From: Oxyruncus cristatus | Taxonomy: Eukaryota; Chordata; Aves; Passeriformes; Cotingidae | Direction: 5' to 3' | NCBI GenBank assembly: GCA_013399855.1 | Contig: VXAY01002115.1 | Span: 721,495 to 785,494, forward strand | DNA: 64,000 nucleotides | Shown: piece by piece, positions 50,390 through 58,450 of the stretch | Layout: each line of letters begins with the position of its first letter | Position numbering within the stretch: position 1 is the first letter of the stretch | Notes under the pieces: generated by a model | What the model was told of the DNA's origin: nothing | Database searches by the model: none | What the model saw: the letters and a program-made list of their open reading frames with translations, nothing else | Position numbers and translations under genes: made by a program

Positions 50390-50620
50390 AACACTTTATA
50401 CTTACACAGTGCTTTTCCACAGTAAGGATGAAAACACTCCATAAATGTGAGCTACTCCTCACAACACCCCTGTGAGGTGGGTAAATAAGAGTACTCTCCC
50501 CATTTTACAGCTGGGAAAAGTGAGGTGCAGGGAGTTGAAGTGACTTGTCCAAGCTCACTAGGGAAGGAAAAGTCAAAAAGATAAAATCAACCCAGTTCTT
50601 CTGACTTCACGTCCTGTATT
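50390..50620 (-). repeat. MIR-like SINE, reverse orientation
   Basis: Reading + strand: cctcacaacacccctgtgagg, then ccccattttacagctggg, aaagtgaggtgcagg, gaagtgacttgtccaagctcac, and later cccagttcttctgacttc. This is the reverse complement of the MIR order, almost complete from the 3' unit to the middle. It is an ancient amniote element and is unexpectedly well preserved for a bird genome. Confidence 0.75.
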
Positions 50621-52461
50621 GTTTTTTGGGGTTTTTTTCCTCCTGTGGAGTGATTGCAGACAATCTGTTTGACACTGGATGTTGGAGGTTGGAAGTTTTC
50701 AAGCTCTGTCACTGCTGTAATTGAGAACATATGGGGTGTTGCATAACACAAACAACACGGTGCATTATCAAAATACATTTATTACAATGGACACAATTTC
50801 TTTTGCAAAGTTAAAACCCAGAATGTAAGTTAAATATAGCTGCATGTACTGAATAGTTGAAATAATCACTAGGTCTTAATGCCTCAGCAGTTGAAAACAA
50901 ATCCTCTTTCGTGAACTACTGCAGTTTCCTTACTCAAAGAACATAGCACACTTATCTCCTATAATGTATGTAAAGAATACTGTAAATGTGTAAGGGTTTT
51001 AATGACACTAAGAAAAGTTACAGCTTGAAACCAACTATGCTTTGCAAGTAGAGAAGCTGATGGAGTTTTGAGTCTTTGTAGTTGGGAATTAGTTGAAAAA
51101 GGAATACAGCAGAGGAAAAAAGCAGACCTTATAGATTTTGGTTTATCCGTTGTATTATCTTCTAAGAGATGCTTTGCTGGTTTAAATGTGGTGATGGGGG
51201 AAGGGGAGGTGGTTGAGAACCTCTGGTTTAGATGTGGTTCGGTGAGACCTTTGAAAAGACTGTAAATACAGCATCAGTTCAGGTCACGTTTTCCTGCTGG
51301 CACTTGGGTGGAAATAGGACCTGAAGTCAACTGAGCCTGATTTGGGGTTTTAGATCGTATTTGGCAGCTCCCAAGTTTTATTTTTTTAGCTGCAGATATG
51401 ATTTCAGTTTCACACTCACACAAAATGGCAAAGGCAGGTCTCAGTTTCATATTTCCTGGCTGAAAGAGCAATCAAGGAATCCTATTTTCTTACGGGACAC
51501 TAATGCATACATATTCTGAGTGTTACTCATGAGATAACTGAGTGCCTGGGATTGCTGAGAGGACTGCTGCAGGAACTGAACAGATCTGTCATCTCGCAGG
51601 CGAGACTAAAACTTGTTCAGTGCCTTGTAGGAAAAGTGACTATCCCTCACAGCTCTGAGTTATCCCAGTAGCAGATGGAGCTAAGTAATGCCTGACATTG
51701 AGAAGTAGCTCCCTCAGCCACAACTGGCCTCAGCCGTGGATGATACCACCAAATAGCTCTTAAGATTGCTCCTAAAAGCACTTGAGATACTGGGGTATCC
51801 GAAGGTTGAATGAGGACATGAGGATTTTAGACTTGCTAGTGCTTTTTGGAAGAGATCATTGTGCCTCATGTTGTTCACAAAGACTTGAGCTCAATAGGAA
51901 AAGCTACCAATTTAAATTGCAGAGAAAGGAATAAGTATAGTTTGAGAAAACTCTCTGCACCAAAATCCCAGCTGGGGGTTGTGAGCAATCCCAAAAGGAG
52001 ACAAATCCATTCTGAGGGCAGTTTTCTGCCAGGAGGGGAGCTCGGCTGCTGAGCCACCGCTCAGAGTGGGGCTGCCCAGCCCCACAACACCCACCTTGAG
52101 CATCAGCATCAGGCTCACAACCAGCAGTGGAGCAGATCCTCAGCCACTGCACCAGTCTGTGGAGCCTCCAGGAATGCAGCAAACCTGTGCGGATTCACAC
52201 CAGGTGGACATGAAGCTCGAGGAATGTGAAATTGCAGCTGTCACTTTAGGGTTTGGTTTGGGCAATTTGGAACTGATCATTGTGGAAACAAATTCCATAT
52301 AATTCTGTTTATTATTCCAAGGAATAACAGAAGCCAGCCGGTGAAGGGTTTTTCCCTCTCTAGCAGAATGGGTTTGAATTCTTCAGGGTGCTTTTCAGAG
52401 GCACAGAGAAAATATGGGAGACCCCAATGGTTTCATGATCTGGAATATGTTCATACTACCT
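50621..52461. other. gene-free intron stretch
   Basis: No gene is recognised. Overlapping frames of 60-92 codons around 51846-52302 run on both strands and have no domain. No clear repeat is seen. Confidence 0.5.
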
Positions 52462-52528
52462 TGGTTATTAGGTTAGGTTTGTGGTTGGACTCAATGGCCT
52501 TTTCCAACCTTAGTAATGATATGATTGT
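52462..52528 (+). repeat. CR1 LINE 3' end fragment
   Basis: The segment taggtttgtggttggactcaa, tggccttttccaaccttag and aatgatatgattgta follows the CR1 tail (ggttggactcgatgatcttaaaggtcttttccaacctaaatgattctatgattc) with small deletions. It is an older copy than the one at 11525. Confidence 0.75.
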
Positions 52529-53639
52529 ACCTCATCTTCACACTGCTGTGTAATGACTTATTTAGCTACAAATGGTAACCTCACAGTGCCTTTGTGTGGA
52601 TCTGATATTTTTGTATTAGGGTTGTGTTGGCTTTGTCTAATAGTCCTGATATGAATAACAGGAACAGCTTGAAGAGTTTCAAGGAAGCAAAGTGCCTTTT
52701 TATTTCACTTGAGCTGCTTGCTTTGAATCTGGCCCTTGTCACAAATACTTGCCTCTTGTGTCATTTTGAACTCACCTCTTTCCATTGGCCACCTTTTAAA
52801 ATGCTCTGTGCTCAAATTAACCTGAGGCTACCAAGATAACTGGCCTTTATCCTTAACTTTTCATAAGAAAATAAACCCCTCATTTTCAAATAGGCTGATC
52901 TCACCTCCCTGGCAGGCAATGTTGAGTGTTGTGTGCTCTTAACAGAGTTTAGAGTGGATCCTATTCATTCATAGTTGATAAATATACAGATAAATTATGG
53001 CTTTGTTTCTATTATTTATGTGCTTGGTATGTTTGGGTGCTTCAGAACAGGCAACTAATTTTAGAAAATAAACATGCAATTGAAAGTAGACAAATCTAAA
53101 AACTAAACATTAACTGTGTAATATGTTTTCTTATCAGGAGCATGAATGGTATCTCAGAATACTAACAGGGGTATTACCTGCATTAATGAGGGTTTTACCA
53201 TATACTCTATCTCAAGAACCCCTTTTCTTTTACTGCTAAGATATTCAATATCAATTTGCATTCAGTGCCATCAGTTACAAATAGACAGCTAACAGTTATG
53301 AAATAAATGCCTATGAACTAGTATCTACTTAGTATTTCCAACTCAACAAAGGATTTTAGAAGGATGGATAATTTAGATCTTTGAGCCTCAACTATAAATA
53401 AACAGCAACTGCTGTATAAATCCCACCCTGCTGCAGTGGGAGATTGTATTACAAAACTGACAAATGATTTGCGGAAGAGAATGATGAACCCTTATTACTA
53501 AGACACTCTTCAACTTAATCCAAAACAAGATTCCTGGGTAATTTTTCGTACGCTGGAAAGATTGATAGCGTGGTGCTTGCCTAGCAGCTTTCAAATGTTT
53601 GACTGGATCGGAAATGGCATTGAGGCATGATTAAAGATT
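52529..53639. other. gene-free intron stretch
   Basis: No gene and no clear repeat. The DNA is AT-rich and unique, and frames stay under 72 codons. Confidence 0.5.
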
Positions 53640-54200
53640 CAGTTGGGCTTCTCACAAATTCTTTATCCTGTGTATTCATTATTGCAACCCGCTGCCTTTG
53701 TTGCAGGTTAAAGAAGGCTGACCCCAGCTCTGGTGATTAGCACCCCGTACAACTGACGGACCTATGGAAAAAAATGTTTAGGTTGCCCAGCACTTTTAGC
53801 ATTGTTTATCAGCTGAAATTGTTGGGGGGGGGGGCCTTAATCACAATGGATCAGGGAGAGTCTGTGACAACTGACAGGCTCATTGTTTAAGACGTTTTTT
53901 AACGAAGTTGTTAACATTAATTCTTTTATATAGTACTCTAATCTTCTTCAAATTATGTTCTGACATGGCACAAACCGCTTGGCATTGAAAGTCATTCAAC
54001 AGTGATTAAAGTGCTCTTTTTATCGGTTTAAGAATGTTTCATCTTGTATCAGCAGTATGGAATTGTTTACTAATTAGATTCCCTAACATCCTCTGCTGTC
54101 GTATGCTGATGATATGTGAACAGGAAAGCTGATGAGCAAAAAATTAAAACTTGTTACTAAACTGTCATAAGGCCCAGCATATAAAGATGTCATTCAAAGG
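53640..54200. promoter_or_regulatory. candidate conserved non-coding element (SOX, FOX, homeodomain sites)
   Basis: This repeat-free block contains ACAATGG (53843-53849, SOX-like), TGTTTAC (54064-54070, forkhead) directly followed by TAATTA (54071-54076, homeodomain), and several TGACA and CAGCTG-like words. It has a G11 run at 53824-53834. There are no open frames of note. It is the best candidate enhancer near the terminal exon, by motif content alone. Confidence 0.35.
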
Positions 54201-54411
54201 ACTGTGTTCATGAGGGATAAACAATATTTACTGAGAAGCAGAGCAGTTTCTCAGCCCAGCAAGGCATGGCTGGCAGTGCAGGCGGTTTGCAGTTATCTGC
54301 AGCTCTGGCTCTTCACAGGGGTTTGTGGGATCTGAGTCGTAGATGCAAAGGAGGAATTTATCCCTTGAGGACCTTCCCATCTAGCACGGCATTTATGGGG
54401 CTTTTAGGCAT

Positions 54412-54497
54412 CCCATTTCAGGCAGGAGGTTGGGCTAGAGACCTCTTGATGCCCCTCCCAACCCAAAGTGGGATTTGATTCCTGTGACTCTGTGACA
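54412..54497 (+). repeat. CR1 LINE 3' end fragment
   Basis: The sequence caggcaggaggttgggctaga, gacctcttgatgcccctccc, aacccaaagtgg and gattcctgtgactctgtgac matches the CR1 tail (ggttggactagatgacc ... cccttccaacccaa ... gattctgtgattctgtga). The copy is moderately diverged. Confidence 0.85.
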
Positions 54498-55899
54498 CTC
54501 GTTCCCTCTGTCTTTGGACAAGTCACTTAGGCAGATCCTCAAGTGTCTGAATGCAACTAGCTCACACTCACCAAAGGAAATGAGGTGCTTAACTGGCTTT
54601 GAGAATTTGGGATTCACCTTCCGGTACGTAGTTTTGCCGTCTGAAGAACTCTCCTAGGCTTGACGAGTTCATGTCTGTCCGTAATTGTGAGATGCTAAAG
54701 CTTTACCCTCTGTCAACGAAGGGATAAATACGACTTCATTTCTCTTAAGTAATAAGAAAGGTGCTTTTCTTTCAATGATAGAACCATTGAATTTTCTTCT
54801 TCTCAAAGCAGCCAACACGACTGAAACGTTTTGAAAGGTGCAAAGATGCACACAGCCAAAAAGCAAATGGCACGTTGCTTACATCCAGTTCTCAGCAAAA
54901 CACTGGAGGCATCACAAGATAAAGTGCTTTGGGCTTCCAGCCACATAATCTTTTATCGCTTAAAGTAAATATCCTATGCTCACACAGGGAAAACTATTCC
55001 CTCCTTTTGGAGTCTAGCTTGTGGCAGTGCTCAAGGTATAAAGCACTGCTGTTGCACTCTGGGACGTTTTTCTGTCTGCTGAGAATTTTGTTTGAACGTC
55101 ATCAAATTTGACTCATTTGAAAAGATAAATTATTGTTTGGGTTGGATTTTAGACTGCTCTGATAAACTTCCATTTTATGAATTAGCTGAATTCTGTTAGA
55201 GATAGCCTGAGTTTAGCTTGGCTGGACGGATGGTTTTCAGCAATAGCTTAAGGGCTCTCGCTCTGCATTGAACAATTTAGTTTAATTTTACCTTTCTAAT
55301 AAAAGTCCAGTTGAATTGCTTGCAAAAAACTAATAATACTCTTTAGGGTCTTTGAATCATTCTAAACAGCTGAATACAGTGATCATACCTATACTTTATA
55401 GGATAGTTGAAATGAGCATAGAAATTTTATTGTTCTCTATTAATATTATTTTTAGTAGAACTCTCTTCCATTTCTGCTACCACCTTTAAGATACTTTCTC
55501 TTTTTTAAAAAATGATATTGGTGTAATAAGAGGATTACTATATATTATACTAACTTTAAAAATATTTTGGTCTGTTGATAAATATACGCCTTTCAAAATA
55601 CTTAATACAGACAGTTTTGGTTTACCTTGTGGTGGGAGATCATTTCTAAGCTGTGGAGTCATCATTATCAGTTTAATCCCATCTGCTGAGGAAAATGCAT
55701 GTCTTGCAAACAAATGTGCGTTTCTTTGCTGCTAAAAAATTGAGATGCCTCAAATAAGGAGAATTGGGGCTTTTAAAACTGCTTCCTGTCCTTGAAGGAT
55801 GAGAATGCAAAGTAGAGGTCTTCTGCAGGTTGGGCCCCTAGCAGCACCCTGAGTTTCCTTGGTTGTGTCAATGAAAGGCCCAAAAAAAAGGACTGAGGG
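54498..55899. other. gene-free intron stretch
   Basis: No gene is recognised. AT-rich DNA with frames under 76 codons and no identifiable repeat. Confidence 0.5.
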
Positions 55900-56135
55900 A
55901 AAAATCTCAAGAGATTAAAGCCTATTCTCTTTTCCCATTAAATTATCTTAATGCGGCAACAACTAATTTCTCTTCATTTACTTTTTCAATTGCACTTGGC
56001 AGCCTCTTTATTCTGATTCCTATCAGCTCATAATTAGTTACCACAGAAAGGACTAAGATGTACATAAATAATCATAAGATGCCAGATAAACTCTATCGGT
56101 TTTAAATTAGTGTTGTGTTTTGCTATGAGCTCTCA
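55900..56135. promoter_or_regulatory. candidate conserved non-coding element
   Basis: The segment is AT-rich and repeat-free, with ttaaattatcttaatg, ctcataattagttacc and aatcataagatgccagata motifs in close order. No ORF is present. It lies about 1.1 kb upstream of the terminal exon. Regulatory role is only inferred from motif density. Confidence 0.25.
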
Positions 56136-57193
56136 CCTATTATTTTTAATTATAGTTTACAAAGCAAACTAGCTTCTTGCCCTCTCTCCAGCTGTTCTGG
56201 CACTGTGTTTTTAACCTGTGCCAGGGAGTAGCCCCTTGCCTGTGCCAGGGTGCTTGCCCCAACGCTGTGGCCTCCATCTCCAGGTTTCTGTTAGAGAAAT
56301 TCCAGAGAAAACCATTGTTCCTGTTCACTTGGTATTAAAAAAAAAAAAAAAAAAGGAAAAGAATAAAAACGGAAAATTTTTTAAAAAGCAAGAAAAATAA
56401 AATACCTTCTGATCCACAAAAGCCTCTAATCTACCCAGTCTATTTCTTAAAGCATTACGAGGAATGGTTGTTAGAGAACAAAACTCCACTGGAAAGCCTC
56501 GCGTCTTTGCAAAATCAGCCCCTGCAAAATCAGCCCCTGCCTCTGCCTGCAGCAGACAAACACTCTTCCATGGCAGCAGTGACAACTGCCACGGTGAAAC
56601 TGTTGATCAAAGATCCATGGCAGGTTTGGCACCAATCCCGATTGCACTTTACATGATAGGCCTTAATTGGAGTGCCCAGGTTAATTTTGTACAAGAGGTT
56701 TAAAAAACCCAAACAAACAAAATCCATCCATCAGCCGGCACTGCGGGACAGGACTGGGCAGTGGGGGTGCCCAGACACACAGTAAGTGCTTTCTGTGTTG
56801 CAAAGGGAAGTTCTGAGGTGCTGCTTTTAAACCCAGCTCAGCAGTTGTGGTGCCAAACACAGCCTGGGCTTCCCCTGCTGCCAAACCAGGTTTTTATGGA
56901 AAACAGGGCAAAAGACCTGATCCTGAGGCTTTGGTTCAAGATTGTCTTTTTCCTTTTCTTTTGCTTTAAGGGGGGAAAGAAAAGAAGAAAAAACACAAAG
57001 CCTCATTGAGGTGGTTGGTAAGTAAGTGTCCAGGAGGCAGGCAGAGCCTTCAGCAGGGCTCCAGCCTCCTCACCATGCAGGTTACTTTACCGGCCGCGAT
57101 GCTTTCACCAGCGCTTTCACGAGACACAGCTTCAAAGCACTGCAGTCAAAATTACAAGGATAAAAATCTCTCTATATATATTTATATGCGGGG
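56136..57193. other. intron end before the terminal exon
   Basis: No gene is seen. It has an A18 run (56337-56354), a 15-bp tandem duplication (56508-56537) and a near-duplicate cctgtgccaggg pair at 56215-56250. Purine-rich sequence lies at 56970-56998. Frames of 60-92 codons overlap on both strands without domains. Confidence 0.5.
56508..56537. repeat. tandem duplication, 15 bp x 2
   Basis: The unit tgcaaaatcagcccc occurs twice in direct succession with no mismatch, so it is recent. It lies 0.7 kb upstream of the terminal exon and outside the splice signals. Confidence 0.85.
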
Positions 57194-57244
57194 TTTTTTT
57201 CTCTTTCTCTCTATTTTTTTTTTTTTCCTTCTTTCGAATTCCAG
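57194..57244 (+). promoter_or_regulatory. WWOX: 3' splice site and polypyrimidine tract of WWOX last exon
   Basis: A nearly pure T/C run from 57194 to 57234 is followed by gaattccag, with AG at 57243-57244 immediately before the first exon codon. This is a strong U2-type acceptor. The reading frame of the exon opens directly after AG in phase 0, matching the human exon boundary as I recall it. Confidence 0.9.
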
Positions 57245-57433
57245 CAACAGGGAGCTGCCACGACTGTCTACTGTGCCACGGCGGCGGAGCTGGAGGGCCT
57301 GGGCGGGATGTACTTCAACAACTGCTGCCGCTGCCTGCCCTCGCAGGAGGCGCAGGGCGACGCCACGGCCGCGGCCCTCTGGGAGCTGAGCGAGAGGCTG
57401 ATCCAAGAACGAGTTGGCAGGCAGGCCAAATAA
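57245..57433 (+). CDS. WWOX: WWOX terminal coding exon (exon 9 equivalent), C-terminal 62 codons plus stop
   Basis: This exon encodes the C-terminal end of WW domain-containing oxidoreductase, a tumour suppressor with two WW domains and a short-chain dehydrogenase/reductase (SDR) domain. The translation starts [10 protein letters not shown], runs through [16 protein letters not shown] and [12 protein letters not shown], and ends GRQAK then TAA at 57431-57433. From memory, human WWOX also ends in a 62-codon last exon starting with the same [10 protein letters not shown], so phase and length agree. The exon follows a tttcgaattccag acceptor. It carries no catalytic motif: the SDR cofactor site and YxxxK lie in upstream exons outside this window. 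It therefore supplies only the end of the SDR fold and the tail. The cluster NCCRC is kept, while the last few residues differ from human. Counting by eye, 52 of 62 codons end in G or C, unlike the AT-rich flanks. No ATG precedes it in frame because it is an internal piece of a spliced ORF. Confidence 0.96.
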   Translation, partial: QQGAATTVYCATAAELEGLGGMYFNNCCRCLPSQEAQGDATAAALWELSERLIQERVGRQAK

Positions 57434-58073
57434 CAGGGAGCTCCTGGAAGGATCAAAACACACGAGTGTGTGCGCGCTCGGAAACTGCCAACGCTGGAAC
57501 CTGTCCAATCTTATCATCTAGAGGGTTTCCATGTACCTCAGATACAGATTAACCAGTGTTAAATGAAATAATAGCAGTCACAACATAGTGAAAAATGTTA
57601 AGTACTAATGGGAAATGGGGAATACGGCGGGTTAAAGGGACAATGCGGCTTCCTGGGGCTTAGTTAGTCTCGGTTCTCTTTCTTTTGATTATAGCCTGTT
57701 CGAAGTGTAACCCAAGGAGGCATCTTTTGTCTTATTTTAGAAAAGCAATGCTGCAGATAATTTCTGTTGTTTTGATTAATGGGTAGGTATGTAGCCCAAC
57801 ATGGGATTTCCTCCTTATTTTGATAATTACTGTCTGTTAGGCTTTAGGTATTGATTGGGAGATGGTAGTTGTGTTGATTCTTTTTCCCTACAAGGATTTT
57901 ATTGGGTGTAGCAAATCAAAAGATTATTAAGGAAAGAAATCTTTTCTGCCCTTGACTGCTGGCTGCAAATACATCTGCGCTGTCTGAAAAAAAGAAGGTG
58001 CAAGAAGACATCTGAATAGAAATGGTAAAGTCACAGCTAATTAAATATTTCTGGTTTTTTCTTAAAAGATTAC

Positions 58074-58079
58074 AATAAA
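58074..58079 (+). promoter_or_regulatory. WWOX: candidate poly(A) signal 1 (AATAAA)
   Basis: This is the first canonical AATAAA after the WWOX stop, about 640 bases downstream. It is followed within 15 bases by gatatgttgt, a modest GU-rich element. It is the proximal option for a short 3' UTR. Confidence 0.4.
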
Positions 58080-58311
58080 AGATATGTTGTAAACCATTCC
58101 CTAAATACTGTCAAATTAGCAGAGATGATGATGTCTCCTTAAGAACACACAGAGTGTAATCAGGGGTTTAAATGGTATTTCCATCCGTTTCTCAGTTCAC
58201 AGTTTTAAGGAGTTTTTTTTTTTTTCTTTGAATGTTCACAGTTTCTCAGTTCTCCTGATACTGTATCCCATTCCAAATCTGTCTCTTTTTTTTTTCTTTC
58301 CATTTAAATTC

Positions 58312-58317
58312 AATAAA
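58312..58317 (+). promoter_or_regulatory. WWOX: candidate poly(A) signal 2 (AATAAA)
   Basis: A canonical AATAAA about 880 bases after the stop is followed by acaacatgcttgcttg and a later gtttgtctc, giving CA cleavage options and a GU-rich downstream element. The distance is close to the human 3' UTR length as I remember it. Confidence 0.45.
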
Positions 58318-58424
58318 ACAACATGCTTGCTTGAATATTGTCACCTGAAGAGAAAGTTTGTCTCATTTCTGCAAATGTCTTAGTTCCACTTTTTTTTTTT
58401 TTTAGAAAAGAAAACTTGAGGAAA

Positions 58425-58430
58425 AATAAA
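58425..58430 (+). promoter_or_regulatory. WWOX: candidate poly(A) signal 3 (AATAAA)
   Basis: A canonical AATAAA is followed by gagcttcttgttggtgcca and then a gctgtttttttctcg run. A CA cleavage dinucleotide about 20 bases on and a strong U-rich downstream element make this the best formed of the three signals. A further aataaat at about 58586 lacks comparable downstream sequence. Confidence 0.5.
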
Positions 58431-58450
58431 GAGCTTCTTGTTGGTGCCAA

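Larger units (their letters stand above)
1..57244 (+). other. WWOX: 3' part of the WWOX last intron (intron 8 equivalent)
   Basis: The only coding exon found on the + strand is the WWOX terminal exon, and no upstream WWOX exon was recognised in the 57 kb before it. In human WWOX the last intron is several hundred kilobases and spans the common fragile site FRA16D, so an unbroken 57 kb of intron is expected. This assignment is by inference from position. No open frame here exceeds 150 codons, and none resembles a known protein or retrotransposon enzyme to me. The intron holds sparse CR1 and MIR fragments, homopolymers, and AT-rich stretches that look like conserved non-coding DNA. Confidence 0.85.
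57434..58450 (+). other. WWOX: WWOX 3' untranslated region (end uncertain)
   Basis: This is non-coding sequence directly after the TAA stop, AT-rich with several T runs (58211-58224, 58286-58295, 58390-58403). Candidate poly(A) signals occur at 58074, 58312 and 58425. This would give a UTR of roughly 0.65, 0.9 or 1.0 kb, and human WWOX has a 3' UTR of similar order. The end is placed just after the third signal because the U/GU-rich downstream sequence there is best, but the earlier sites may also be used. Confidence 0.6.

Noticed and set aside
57006..57389. 127-codon open frame on + overlapping the WWOX exon
   Set aside because: Wrong frame. It runs through intron and the acceptor into the exon and reads an arginine-rich shadow of the true WWOX coding frame.
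57182..57517. 111-codon reverse-strand frame across the WWOX exon
   Set aside because: Antisense shadow caused by the GC-rich third positions of the real exon.
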